Source of the DNA: Demequina lignilytica
GTDB lineage: Bacteria > Actinomycetota > Actinomycetes > Actinomycetales > Demequinaceae
Direction: 5' to 3'
Assembly: GCF_030418305.1 (NCBI RefSeq)
Contig: NZ_JAUHPX010000010.1
Coordinates: 49,110 to 113,109 of the forward strand
Length of the DNA stretch: 64,000 bases
The translations under genes were made by a program, and so were the position numbers. Numbering within the stretch: the stretch's first letter is position 1; each line of letters begins with the position of its first letter. The notes below the pieces were generated by a model. The model had not been told where the DNA came from, searched no databases, and saw only the letters and a program-made list of their open reading frames with translations. Shown piece after piece: positions 33,168 to 45,881 of the stretch.

Positions 33168-33220
33168 CAGCACCTGCGCCTCCGGCTGCGGCCCGCGAGG
33201 GTCGCGGTCGCGCGCCCGTG

Positions 33221-33270
33221 ATGGCGGATCGGTGCACGGAACCGAGCGGTTCCGTGCACCGATCCGCCAT
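33221..33270. terminator. Perfect 24-bp palindromic terminator after rho
   Basis: Arms 33221-33244 and 33247-33270 are exact reverse complements with a 2-nt centre, followed by TTCA. This is an unusually long and perfect stem. It separates rho from rpmE. Confidence 0.85.
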
Positions 33271-33410
33271 TTCACGTGCAGGCGGCGGGGCGCGGTCGCG
33301 ACGATGCGGCGGTTCCCGCCCCTTGACACGTCTGGCATAATCGAACGTTGGCCAGCCGGTTCACCGACGCGAAGTACGCCTAGGACCCGGCGGCACCTCT
33401 AAGGGAGATC

Positions 33411-33620
33411 ATGAAGAAGGACATCCACCCCGAGTACGTGGCCACCACTGTCACGTGCACCTGCGGCAACGAGTTCACCACCAAGTCCACCGTGACGGCC
33501 GGCGCGATCAGCGTCGAGGTCTGCTCGGCCTGCCACCCGTTCTACACCGGCAAGCAGAAGATCATGGACACCGGTGGTCGCGTGGCGCGCTTCGAGCGCC
33601 GCTACGGCAACAAGAAGTAA
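33411..33620 (+). CDS. rpmE: 50S ribosomal protein L31, zinc-binding form
   Basis: 69 residues: [22 protein letters not shown]…[14 protein letters not shown]. CxC and CxxC cysteines form the zinc ribbon, so this is the C+ form rather than the zinc-independent paralogue. AAGGGAG precedes the ATG. Upstream, TTGACA (33323-33328) and CATAAT (33336-33341) are both present, but only 7 bp apart, so they cannot form one promoter; CATAAT may be the true -10. Followed closely by prfA. Confidence 0.96.
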   Translation: MKKDIHPEYVATTVTCTCGNEFTTKSTVTAGAISVEVCSACHPFYTGKQKIMDTGGRVARFERRYGNKK

Positions 33621-33642
33621 CCAGCGTCACCCGCGCGACGAC

Positions 33643-34728
33643 GTGGCCGAAGCCTTCGCAGCCGTCCAGCCGATGCTGGACGAGTACGCCGACATCGAGC
33701 GTCAGCTCTCCGACCCCGCGGTTCACGCGGACGGGGCACGGGCGCGCTCGCTGGGGCGTCGCTTCGCGGAGCTCGGCCGCGTCGTCGCTGCGCATCGTGC
33801 ATGGCAGACAGCCCACGATGACCTCGAGGCCGCCCGTGAGATGGCGGAGCTCGATCCCGAGTTCGCCGCCGAGGTGCCCGCCCTCGAGCAGGCGGCGGAC
33901 GAGGCGACGGAGACCCTGCGCCGGATCCTGATCCCGCGCGACCCCGACGACGCCCGCGACGTGATCGTCGAGATCAAGTCCGGCGAGGGCGGCGAGGAGT
34001 CCGCGCTGTTCGCCGGCGACCTGCTGAAGATGTACCTCAAGTACGCCGAGTCCCGCGGCTGGAAGACCGACGTGCTCGAGGCGACCCACACCGACATGGG
34101 CGGGTACAAGGACGTCTCGGTCGCGGTCAAGGCGCCCGGCAACGTGGCGCCCGAGGACGGCGTGTGGGCCCATCTCAAGTACGAGGGCGGCGTGCACCGC
34201 GTGCAGCGCGTGCCCGCCACCGAGTCGCAGGGCCGCATCCACACCTCCGCAGCCGGCGTGCTGGTCTACCCGGAGGTCGAGGAGGTCTCCGAGGTGGAGA
34301 TCGACATGAACGAGGTGCGCGTCGACGTGTACCGCTCGTCCGGCCCCGGCGGCCAGTCGGTCAACACGACCGACTCGGCGGTGCGGCTCACCCACCTGCC
34401 CACGGGCATCGTCGTGAGCTGCCAGAACGAGAAGAGCCAGCTGCAGAACAAGGAGTCGGCGCTGCGCATCCTGCGCGCCCGGCTCCTCGCCGCGCAGAAG
34501 GAGGCCGCGGAGGCCGAGGCGTCCGACATGCGCCGCTCGCAGGTGCGCACCGTCGACCGCTCGGAGCGCATCCGCACCTACAACTTCCCGGAGAACCGGA
34601 TCGCGGACCACCGCACCGGGTACAAGGCGTACAACCTGGATCAGGTCCTCGCCGGCTCGCTCGAGCCGGTGATCCAGTCGGCGATCGACGCCGACGAGGC
34701 GGCCCGGCTCGCCGCCGGCGACCGCTAG
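33643..34728 (+). CDS. prfA: Peptide chain release factor 1
   Basis: 361 residues. Codon-recognition tripeptide within [15 protein letters not shown] and the catalytic GGQ loop [17 protein letters not shown]. Terminates translation at UAA/UAG. The GTG start ([15 protein letters not shown]) is the first fitting family length; no strong SD is seen, so the start is moderately certain. Next to prmC, which methylates the GGQ glutamine. Confidence 0.95.
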   Translation: MAEAFAAVQPMLDEYADIERQLSDPAVHADGARARSLGRRFAELGRVVAAHRAWQTAHDDLEAAREMAELDPEFAAEVPALEQAADEATETLRRILIPRDPDDARDVIVEIKSGEGGEESALFAGDLLKMYLKYAESRGWKTDVLEATHTDMGGYKDVSVAVKAPGNVAPEDGVWAHLKYEGGVHRVQRVPATESQGRIHTSAAGVLVYPEVEEVSEVEIDMNEVRVDVYRSSGPGGQSVNTTDSAVRLTHLPTGIVVSCQNEKSQLQNKESALRILRARLLAAQKEAAEAEASDMRRSQVRTVDRSERIRTYNFPENRIADHRTGYKAYNLDQVLAGSLEPVIQSAIDADEAARLAAGDR

Positions 34729-34732
34729 GCCC

Positions 34733-34746
34733 TAGGCTCCCCTCCA
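34733..34746 (+). promoter_or_regulatory. Leaderless-type promoter of prmC
   Basis: TAGGCT (34733-34738) plus 7 nt leads to the ATG, just after the prfA stop. It would allow prmC to be transcribed separately from prfA. Confidence 0.5.
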
Positions 34747-35636
34747 TGCCCACCGTCGGCACGCGTCTGCGTGAGACCACCCGCCGCCTCTCCGAGGCCG
34801 GCGTCGCGTCCGCGCGACACGACGCGATCGTGCTCATCGCGCACACGCTCGGCCTCGAGCCCAGCTACATCCGCACGGCTGCGGCGCGCGACGACGAGTG
34901 GCCCCCGGGCGCCGACCTCGACCTGCTCGAGGCCCGCGTGACCCGCCGCATCGACCGCGAGCCGCTCCAGCACATCACCGGCAAGGCGTACTTCCGCTCC
35001 ATCGAGCTGCAGGTGGGGCCCGGGGTGTTCATCCCGCGCCCCGAGACCGAGGTGGTCGCCGGCGTCGCGATGGCGTACGCACGCGAGGCGCTCGAGATGC
35101 GCGGCGAGGTGCGCGTGACGGACCTGTGCGCGGGCTCGGGCGCGATCGGCATCGCGGTCGCCACCGAGGTGCCGTACGCCGAGGTCTCCATGGTCGAGGC
35201 GTCGGAGGAGGCGCTCGTCTACCTGCGGCTCAACGCGCGCTTCCAGCCGCCCGAGGTGAGGCGCCGCCTGCGCGCGGTCTACGCGGACGCCCGCAACTGC
35301 CTCCGCCAGTTCGACGCGTGCGCCGACGTGGTCGTCACCAACCCGCCGTACGTGCCGATCAGCGCCGTGCCGCGCGACCCCGAGGTCGCGCTGCACGACC
35401 CGCCGCAGGCGCTGTACGGCCTGGGCGACGACGGCCTGGACGTGCCCCGCGCGATCCTCGACGAGGCGCAGCGGCTGCTGCGCGTCGGCGGCGTGGTCGT
35501 GATGGAGCACGGGGACGACCAGGGCGCGGCGCTGCGCGAGTACGCCGAGTCGTCCGAGTGGTGGGGCGACGCGCACACGCTGACCGATCTGACGGGACGC
35601 GACCGCATGCTCGTCGCGACGCGCGTGGGCGTCTGA
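34746..35636 (+). CDS. prmC: Peptide chain release factor N5-glutamine methyltransferase
   Basis: 296 residues. N-terminal helical domain (EPLQHITGKAYFRSIEL), SAM-binding VTDLCAGSGAIGIAVA and catalytic NPPYVPIS. Methylates the Gln of the GGQ motif in RF1/RF2, and prfA is immediately upstream. The family usually has PRxETE at the substrate loop; here it is FIPRPETEVV. Cytoplasmic. Confidence 0.94.
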   Translation: MPTVGTRLRETTRRLSEAGVASARHDAIVLIAHTLGLEPSYIRTAAARDDEWPPGADLDLLEARVTRRIDREPLQHITGKAYFRSIELQVGPGVFIPRPETEVVAGVAMAYAREALEMRGEVRVTDLCAGSGAIGIAVATEVPYAEVSMVEASEEALVYLRLNARFQPPEVRRRLRAVYADARNCLRQFDACADVVVTNPPYVPISAVPRDPEVALHDPPQALYGLGDDGLDVPRAILDEAQRLLRVGGVVVMEHGDDQGAALREYAESSEWWGDAHTLTDLTGRDRMLVATRVGV

Positions 35637-35648
35637 GAGACTTGCAGC

Positions 35649-36302
35649 GTGATCCTGCCGTGCCATGACCCCTCGGCGTGGGGGCCGTCGCTCGACGCCG
35701 CGGTCGACGCGGTCGCCCGGGGCGCCGTCATCGTCCTGCCGACCGACACGGTCTACGGCGTCGGCGCCGACGCCTTCCAGCCGGACGCCGTCGCGGCCGT
35801 GCTGGCGGCGAAGGGCCGCGGCCGCCAGATGCCGCCTCCCGTGCTCATCCCCGACGTCCGCACCGTCGACGGGCTCGCCCGCGACGTGCCGCAGTCGGCG
35901 CGGACGCTGATGGAGGCCTGCTGGCCGGGCGCGCTCACGGTGATCGTGCACGCCCAGCCGTCCCTGGCCTGGGACCTCGGAGACACGGGCGGCACCGTGG
36001 CGCTCCGGGTCCCCGACCACCCTGCCGCCCGCGCCCTGCTGTCCCGCACCGGGCCGCTCGCCGTCACCAGCGCGAACCGCACGGGCGAGCCCGCCGCGAC
36101 CACCGCCGCGGACGCCGAGACACAGCTCGGCGAGGCGGTCGCCGTCTACCTCGACGCGGGCGACAGCCCGCTGGGCGTCGCCTCGACCATCGTCGACGCC
36201 ACCGGGGAGACCCTCCGCATCGTCCGGGACGGAGGCGTCACCCGCGAGCGTATCGAGGAGCTGGTGGGGGCCGAGGCGCTGACCCCCGGTGACGACGGGT
36301 GA
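35649..36302 (+). CDS. tsaC: L-threonylcarbamoyladenylate synthase (TsaC/YwlC type)
   Basis: 217 residues, YrdC-like fold (VIVLPTDTVYGVGADAF; CWPGALTVIVHA; TSANRTGEPAATT; STIVDATGETLRIVRDGG). First step of t6A37 tRNA modification, using threonine, bicarbonate and ATP. No C-terminal Sua5 domain. GTG start; GAGACT six bases upstream (35637-35642) is a weak leaderless -10. Stop overlaps the next start (GTGA). Confidence 0.93.
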   Translation: MILPCHDPSAWGPSLDAAVDAVARGAVIVLPTDTVYGVGADAFQPDAVAAVLAAKGRGRQMPPPVLIPDVRTVDGLARDVPQSARTLMEACWPGALTVIVHAQPSLAWDLGDTGGTVALRVPDHPAARALLSRTGPLAVTSANRTGEPAATTAADAETQLGEAVAVYLDAGDSPLGVASTIVDATGETLRIVRDGGVTRERIEELVGAEALTPGDDG

Positions 36303-37552
36303 AGGTCTACCTGACCCTGATGGCCATCGCGGCCCTGGTCACCTACGTGTCCACCCCCGCGATGCGGCACCTCGCCTTCCGCGTCGGCGCGATCACCGCG
36401 GTGCGTGCCCGGGACGTCCACACCACGCCGATCCCGCGGCTCGGGGGCATCGCGATATACCTGGGCATCCTCGTCGCGGGGATCGTGGCCAGCGCGATCC
36501 CGTTCCTCAGCCCCGTCTACGAGAGCAGTCGCGTCCCGTGGGCCGTGCTCGGCGCGGCCGGCATCGTCTGCGCCCTCGGGATGCTCGACGACATCCTCGA
36601 CCTGGACTGGATGGCCAAGCTCGCCGGGCAGATCCTCGCGGGCCTGGTGCTCGCGTGGGGAGGGGTCCAGCTGGTGACGGTGCCGATCGCGGGCGTCACC
36701 ATCGGCAGCTCCTACGTCTCGCTGATCGCCACCGTGCTCGTGGTGGTGGTCGCGATGAACGCCGTCAACTTCGTGGACGGGCTCGACGGCCTCGCCGCGG
36801 GGACCATCGCGATCGGCGGCCTCGCGTTCTTCACCTACTCGTACCTGCTGGCGCGCTCGTCGTCACCGGGCGACTACTCGTCCGTGGCGACCATCGTGGT
36901 GGCCGTGCTCGTGGGCGCCTGCCTGGGCTTCCTGCCGCACAACGTCCACCCGGCGCGCATCTTCATGGGGGACTCGGGATCGATGGTGCTTGGGCTGGTG
37001 CTCGCCGCAGCCGCGATCACCGTGACCGGGCAGATCGACCCGCAGATCATCTCCGAGCGCGAGCGCATCCCCGCGTTCATCCCGATCCTTCTGCCGCTGG
37101 TGGTGATCGCCGTCCCCCTGGTGGACATGGCGCTGGCGGTGGTGCGGCGCACGGCGAAGGGCAAGTCTCCGTTCTCGCCCGACAAGCACCATCTCCACCA
37201 CCGGCTCCTGCGCCACGGCCACTCGCACCGGTGGGCCGTCGCGGTGCTGTGGATGTGGACCGCGGTGCTGTCGCTGGGCACCGTCTCCGTGATGTTCCTG
37301 CGGCTGCGCGGAGCGCTGCTGCTGACCCTGATCGGGGTCGCCGTCGCGGCCGCGATCACCTCGTCCCCCCGGCTCGCGCGGGTCTTCTCGCGCCAGTGGC
37401 GGCGGATGGGCCATCTGATGTTCGCGCTCCAGCGCGCGACCCCCGAGGGACGGGAGCAGCGGGCGCGCACGCGCGCGGTCGACGCCGGCCCGGACGATGC
37501 GGGGGATGAGGACGACGCCGCGGTCGCGTCCGCGCGCAAGGAGGAGACATGA
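36299..37552 (+). CDS. wecA: Undecaprenyl/decaprenyl-phosphate GlcNAc-1-phosphate transferase (WecA/TagO family)
   Basis: 417 residues, about eleven membrane helices. Catalytic Asp motifs LGMLDDILDLDWMAKL and MNAVNFVDGLDGLAAG, and the cytoplasmic His loop DKHHLHHRLLRHGHSH. Starts a polyprenyl-linked glycan (arabinogalactan-, teichoic acid- or exopolysaccharide-type) at the membrane. The C-terminal ~50 residues are charged and variable. Coupled to tsaC and to the AtpI-like gene by 4-bp overlaps. Confidence 0.92.
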   Translation: MKVYLTLMAIAALVTYVSTPAMRHLAFRVGAITAVRARDVHTTPIPRLGGIAIYLGILVAGIVASAIPFLSPVYESSRVPWAVLGAAGIVCALGMLDDILDLDWMAKLAGQILAGLVLAWGGVQLVTVPIAGVTIGSSYVSLIATVLVVVVAMNAVNFVDGLDGLAAGTIAIGGLAFFTYSYLLARSSSPGDYSSVATIVVAVLVGACLGFLPHNVHPARIFMGDSGSMVLGLVLAAAAITVTGQIDPQIISERERIPAFIPILLPLVVIAVPLVDMALAVVRRTAKGKSPFSPDKHHLHHRLLRHGHSHRWAVAVLWMWTAVLSLGTVSVMFLRLRGALLLTLIGVAVAAAITSSPRLARVFSRQWRRMGHLMFALQRATPEGREQRARTRAVDAGPDDAGDEDDAAVASARKEET

Positions 37553-37956
37553 GCGCCGAGTCCGCGCTGTACCGCCGGGCCATCCGGAACAGCACGATCG
37601 CGCTGGTCGCCCTAGCGGCGGTCGGGGCGGCGGTCGGCGCCGCGATCGACGGGGTGTCGGGAGCGGTCGCGGCCGTGGTCGGCGCGGCCGTCGCGGCGCT
37701 CGGCGCGATCTCGACGCAGGTCGCGATGCTGGTCGGCCACACGCGCTCGCCGCAGGCGCTCGCGGGGATCGTGCTCTTCGCCTTCCTGGGCAAGATGCTG
37801 ATCCTCATCGTCGCGCTCCTGGTACTCCAGGGAATCGACGGTTTCAACAGGCCAATATTTGCGGTTGTCACAATAACGTGCCTGGTAGCGACCCTCGCGA
37901 TCGAGATTCACGCGCTGCGCCATGCACGGGTGCCGTACGTCGATCCGGGTACTTAG
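37549..37956 (+). CDS. AtpI-like small membrane protein
   Basis: 135 residues with four hydrophobic segments. Position directly before atpB and the layout fit the poorly conserved ATP synthase protein I group, which helps c-ring assembly; sequence similarity alone is weak. Codon use changes sharply at about 37846-37880 (AGG, CCA, ATA, TTT, GTT, ACA, ATA), unlike the rest of the window. Start overlaps the wecA stop (ATGA), with AAGGAGG upstream. Confidence 0.7.
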   Translation: MSAESALYRRAIRNSTIALVALAAVGAAVGAAIDGVSGAVAAVVGAAVAALGAISTQVAMLVGHTRSPQALAGIVLFAFLGKMLILIVALLVLQGIDGFNRPIFAVVTITCLVATLAIEIHALRHARVPYVDPGT

Positions 37957-37973
37957 TCCCGCGCGAAATACGT

Positions 37974-37979
37974 TAGGAT
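37974..37979 (+). promoter_or_regulatory. Candidate -10 box of the atp operon
   Basis: TAGGAT lies 63 bp before the atpB GTG in an 86-bp gap that is less GC-rich than its surroundings. A -35 is not obvious. AGGAGA precedes atpB. Confidence 0.4.
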
Positions 37980-38042
37980 TTCGGCAGTCAACGGGGCCTC
38001 GACTCTGTCGCGGCCTCCAAGCGTCATGGCACAGGAGACTTC

Positions 38043-39756
<1,714 letters not shown>

Positions 39757-39759
39757 GCC

Positions 39760-40572
39760 ATGCGTGGAACGAGCCAGGCGTCGCGAGACGCCGTGCTGCG
39801 CGAGTTCGAGCCGGTGGTGACCGCGAGCGGTGCTGACGGGCTCGTCATCGCCGACCAGCTGTTCACCGCGGTCGACGCGCTCGACGCGTCGGGCTCGCTC
39901 CGCCGTGCGCTGACCGATCCGGCACGTCCGGCAGGGGACAAGGCCGCGCTGGTGGCGCGACTGTTCTCCTCCTTCGATGCGCGGGTGCGCGACGTCCTCG
40001 TGGCGTTCGTGCAGGCGCGCTGGTCGGACGAGGCCGACCTCGCCGAGGCCATCGACGATGCGGGCGAGCGCGCGATCTTCGCGTACTCGCTCGAGCAGGG
40101 CACGCTCGACCAGGTCGAGGAGGAGCTCTTCCGCGTCCAGCGCGAGCTGGTCGCGAACCGTGAGCTCCTCACGGCGCTGGGCAACCGGTCCGCCACCAAG
40201 GAGACGCGCCTGGCGCTCCTCTCCGGCGTGCTCGGCGGCAAGCTCCTGCCGACCACGGAGGCGCTGCTGCGCCGGGTCGTGGGAACGCCGCGCGGCAACC
40301 GCCTCCTGGTGGCCATCGACGGCCTCCTCGAGTCGGCGGCCACGCACCGGGAGCGCCTGGTCGCCAAGGTGGACGCCGCGGTCGAGCTCAGCGCCAAGCA
40401 GCGCGCCCGGCTCGCGTCGATCCTGAGCGAGGCGTACGGCCGCGAGGTCACGATCAACGTCGCCGTGGACCCCGAGGTCCTGGGCGGCATCCGAGTCCAG
40501 GTCGGGTCCGAGGTCGTGGACGGCACCGTCCTCGCCCGGCTCGACGAAGCACGACGACGACTTGTCGGCTAG
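39760..40572 (+). CDS. atpH: ATP synthase F1 subunit delta
   Basis: 270 residues, stator subunit linking F1 to the b dimer. C-terminal conserved region ITINVAVDPEVLGGIRVQVGSEVVDGT. It is about 90 residues longer than the E. coli subunit, as usual in Micrococcales. Starts 3 bp after atpF. Confidence 0.95.
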   Translation: MRGTSQASRDAVLREFEPVVTASGADGLVIADQLFTAVDALDASGSLRRALTDPARPAGDKAALVARLFSSFDARVRDVLVAFVQARWSDEADLAEAIDDAGERAIFAYSLEQGTLDQVEEELFRVQRELVANRELLTALGNRSATKETRLALLSGVLGGKLLPTTEALLRRVVGTPRGNRLLVAIDGLLESAATHRERLVAKVDAAVELSAKQRARLASILSEAYGREVTINVAVDPEVLGGIRVQVGSEVVDGTVLARLDEARRRLVG

Positions 40573-40620
40573 CCCCGACGCACCGAAGACCGCGCGAGCG
40601 GCACTGACAGGAGAGATGGC

Positions 40621-42252
40621 ATGGCAGAGTTGACGATCAGCCCCGACGAGATCCGGGCTGCACTCGACAGCTACGTGAAGTCCTACGAGCCGAAGGGCGC
40701 CGTGGTCGACGAGGTCGGCCGCGTGACGCTCGCGGCCGACGGCATCGCGCAGGTCGAGGGGCTGCCGGGCTGCATGGCCAACGAGCTGCTGCGGTTCGAG
40801 GACGGCACGCTCGGCCTCGCGCTCAACCTCGACGTCCGCGAGATCGGCGTCGTCGTGCTGGGCGAGTTCACCGGCATCGAGGAGGGCCAGACGGTCCAGC
40901 GCACCGGCGAGGTGCTCTCGGTCGCCGTCGGCGACGGCTACCTCGGCCGCGTGGTGGACCCGCTGGGCAACGCGATCGACGGTCTGGGCGAGATCGCGAC
41001 CGAGGGCCGCCGCGCGCTGGAGCTCCAGGCTCCGGGCGTCATGGCGCGCAAGTCGGTCCACGAGCCGCTGCAGACCGGCCTCAAGGCGATCGACGCGATG
41101 ATCCCGATCGGCCGCGGCCAGCGCCAGCTGATCATCGGCGACCGCCAGACCGGCAAGACCGCGATCGCGATCGACACGATCATCAACCAGAAGGCGAACT
41201 GGGAGACCGGTGACCCGACCAAGCAGGTGCGCTGCATCTACGTCGCCATCGGCCAGAAGGGCTCGACCATCGCCTCCGTGCGCGGTGCCCTCGAGGAGGC
41301 CGGCGCGCTCGAGTACACGACCATCGTCGCGGCCCCCGCGTCCGACCCGGCCGGCTTCAAGTACCTCGCGCCCTACACCGGCTCGGCCATCGGCCAGCAC
41401 TGGATGTACGACGGCAAGCACGTGCTGATCATCTTCGACGACCTGTCGAAGCAGGCCGAGGCCTACCGCGCCGTGTCGCTGCTGCTGCGCCGCCCGCCGG
41501 GCCGCGAGGCGTACCCCGGCGACGTGTTCTACCTGCACAGCCGTCTGCTCGAGCGCTGCGCGAAGCTGTCGGACGAGATGGGCGCGGGCTCGATGACCGG
41601 CCTCCCGGTCATCGAGACCAAGGCGAACGACGTGTCGGCGTACATCCCGACCAACGTCATCTCCATCACGGACGGCCAGATCTTCCTGCAGTCCGACCTG
41701 TTCAACGCGAACCAGCGTCCCGCGATCGACGTCGGCATCTCGGTGTCCCGCGTCGGCGGCTCGGCGCAGGTGAAGGCGATGAAGTCGGTCTCCGGAACGC
41801 TGAAGATCGACCTCGCGCAGTACCGCTCGCTCGAGGCGTTCGCGATGTTCGCGTCCGACCTGGACGCGGCCTCGCGTCAGCAGCTGACCCGCGGCGCCCG
41901 CCTGATGGAGCTGCTCAAGCAGCCCCAGTACTCGCCGTACCCGGTGGAGGAGCAGGTCGTGTCGATCTGGGCCGGCACCAAGGGCAAGCTCGACAAGATC
42001 GCCCTGGGCGACGTGCTCCGCTTCGAGCGCGAGCTGCTCGACCACCTGGGCCGCAACACCTCGATCCTGAGCGACATCGCGTCGACGGGCCTCCTCTCGA
42101 AGGAGAACGAGGCGGCGCTCGAGAAGCACGTCGACGACTACGTCTCGACGTTCCTCGAGTCCGAGGACACCGCGCTCACCACGAGCTCCACGGTGGACGA
42201 CGGCGCCGAGGTCGCGGTCGAGCAGGAGCAGATCGTCACGGAGAAGAAGTAG
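40621..42252 (+). CDS. atpA: ATP synthase F1 subunit alpha
   Basis: 543 residues. P-loop [14 protein letters not shown], the ATP synthase signature region ([21 protein letters not shown]) and the arginine finger in [14 protein letters not shown]. An acidic C-terminal extension of about 30 residues (from [12 protein letters not shown]) resembles the mycobacterial extension that lowers ATP hydrolysis. CAGGAGAG precedes the ATG. Confidence 0.97.
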   Translation: MAELTISPDEIRAALDSYVKSYEPKGAVVDEVGRVTLAADGIAQVEGLPGCMANELLRFEDGTLGLALNLDVREIGVVVLGEFTGIEEGQTVQRTGEVLSVAVGDGYLGRVVDPLGNAIDGLGEIATEGRRALELQAPGVMARKSVHEPLQTGLKAIDAMIPIGRGQRQLIIGDRQTGKTAIAIDTIINQKANWETGDPTKQVRCIYVAIGQKGSTIASVRGALEEAGALEYTTIVAAPASDPAGFKYLAPYTGSAIGQHWMYDGKHVLIIFDDLSKQAEAYRAVSLLLRRPPGREAYPGDVFYLHSRLLERCAKLSDEMGAGSMTGLPVIETKANDVSAYIPTNVISITDGQIFLQSDLFNANQRPAIDVGISVSRVGGSAQVKAMKSVSGTLKIDLAQYRSLEAFAMFASDLDAASRQQLTRGARLMELLKQPQYSPYPVEEQVVSIWAGTKGKLDKIALGDVLRFERELLDHLGRNTSILSDIASTGLLSKENEAALEKHVDDYVSTFLESEDTALTTSSTVDDGAEVAVEQEQIVTEKK

Positions 42253-42255
42253 CCG

Positions 42256-44648
<2,393 letters not shown>

Positions 44649-44650
44649 TC

Positions 44651-44947
44651 ATGGCCGGTTCCCTGACCGTCGACGTCGTCGCCCCCGACCAGGTGCTCTG
44701 GTCGGGGACGGCGGAGCGCGTCGTCGCGCCGACCGTGGAGGGCGAGATCGGCCTCCTCACCGGGCACGAGCCGGTGCTGTCCGTCCTCAAGGGCGGCACC
44801 GTGCGGGTGCGCGGCGGCGCGGACGGCGACGCCGAGTTCGCCATCGACTCCGGATTCCTGTCCTTCGACCGCGACGTCATCACGATCATCGTCGAGCCGC
44901 ACGTCAAGAAGGCGGCCGAGGAGACCCCGGCGCCCGACGCGGCCTGA
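44651..44947 (+). CDS. atpC: ATP synthase F1 subunit epsilon, short form
   Basis: 98 residues. The N-terminal beta-sandwich is complete ([50 protein letters not shown]). The C-terminal two-helix domain that inhibits ATPase in other bacteria is missing, replaced by a short tail [11 protein letters not shown]. Starts 2 bp after atpD. Confidence 0.95.
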   Translation: MAGSLTVDVVAPDQVLWSGTAERVVAPTVEGEIGLLTGHEPVLSVLKGGTVRVRGGADGDAEFAIDSGFLSFDRDVITIIVEPHVKKAAEETPAPDAA

Positions 44948-44948
44948 C

Positions 44949-45644
44949 ATGCGGGTGGTGATCGCGCGCTGCGCGGCCCGCTACTCCGGCAGGCTCGCGG
45001 CGCACCTGCCGCTCGCGACCCGGGCCATCATGGTCAAGGCAGACGGCTCGGTGCTGCTGCACTCCGACGGCGGCTCGTACAAGCCGCTCAACTGGATGAG
45101 CCCGCCCTGCACGCTTCGCACGGCCGTCGTCGACGAGACGGCGGCCGAGCGCGGCGTGGTCGAGCTGTGGGTGGTCCAGCACGACAAGACCGACGACCGG
45201 CTCGAGATCGAGCTCCACGAGGTCCTGTCGGACACCGAGCACGAGCTCGGCAGCGATCCGGGCCTGATCAAGGACGGCGTCGAGGCGCACCTCCAGGAGC
45301 TGCTCGCGGAGCAGATCGCCCTGCTGGGTGACGGCCACACGCTGATCCGTCGCGAGTACATGACCGCGATCGGACCGGTCGACATCCTCGCGCGCGACTC
45401 CAGCGGCGCGTCCGTCGCGGTGGAGATCAAGCGCCGCGGCGAGATCGACGGCGTGGAGCAGCTCACCCGGTACCTCGAGCTGATGAACCGCGACCCGCTG
45501 CTCGCGCCCGTGCAGGGCGTGTTCGCCGCGCAGGAGATCAAGCCGCAGGCACGCGTGCTCGCGGAGGACCGCGGCATCCGCTGCGTCGTGCTCGACTACG
45601 AGGCCATGCGCGGCGCCGAGGACCCCACCACACGCCTCTTCTGA
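44949..45644 (+). CDS. nucS: Mismatch-specific endonuclease NucS/EndoMS
   Basis: 231 residues. N-terminal DNA-binding beta domain; C-terminal RecB-like nuclease with Asp in GPVDILARD and ExK in [17 protein letters not shown]. Cuts both strands at mismatches and replaces MutS/MutL in Actinobacteria. The end (TTRLF) resembles a sliding-clamp binding motif. It follows atpC by 1 bp, the usual actinobacterial neighbourhood. Confidence 0.95.
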   Translation: MRVVIARCAARYSGRLAAHLPLATRAIMVKADGSVLLHSDGGSYKPLNWMSPPCTLRTAVVDETAAERGVVELWVVQHDKTDDRLEIELHEVLSDTEHELGSDPGLIKDGVEAHLQELLAEQIALLGDGHTLIRREYMTAIGPVDILARDSSGASVAVEIKRRGEIDGVEQLTRYLELMNRDPLLAPVQGVFAAQEIKPQARVLAEDRGIRCVVLDYEAMRGAEDPTTRLF

Positions 45645-45695
45645 CGCCGCCCCGGCCCAGCCCGGCGCCCGCATCGTCCCCCCTCCCTCCCCCCG

Positions 45696-45798
45696 CGGGA
45701 CACTCCGCACGGAGTCGGTCCCGGATCTGCGGTGTGTCGGCCGATGTCGCGCCGCGACACGCCGGGAAACCGGGACGCATTCCGTGCGCACTGTTCGG
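45696..45798. repeat. Intergenic imperfect palindrome, element A
   Basis: Outer arms CGCACGGA (45706-45713) and TCCGTGCG (45781-45788), middle arms around GTCCCGG/CCGGGAC, and inner arms CGGTGTGTCG/CGACACGCCG form a long interrupted hairpin between nucS and the GH1 gene. It shares outer arms and the CGACACGCCG core with element B at 55806-55906. Possible terminator or repetitive extragenic palindrome. Confidence 0.65.
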
Positions 45799-45853
45799 CG
45801 GTGGGCGTGGGGGAGGGCGAGCGCGACGGGGAGAGCCGGGGAGGGGGCCCGAC

Positions 45854-45881
45854 TCGAATCGTTTCGGCTAGGATTCCGGCA
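45854..45881 (+). promoter_or_regulatory. LacI-type operator and leaderless promoter of the GH1 gene
   Basis: CGAATCGTTTCG (45855-45866) is a CG-centred near-palindrome. TAGGAT (45869-45874) plus 6 nt leads to the ATG. A repressor here would block the -10 region. The core differs from the rhamnose operators (CGAA versus TTGAA), suggesting another LacI-family protein not in this window. Confidence 0.65.

Noticed and set aside
33323..33341. TTGACA and CATAAT as one rpmE promoter
   Set aside because: Only 7 bp separate them; sigma70-type promoters need about 17. At most one of them is used.
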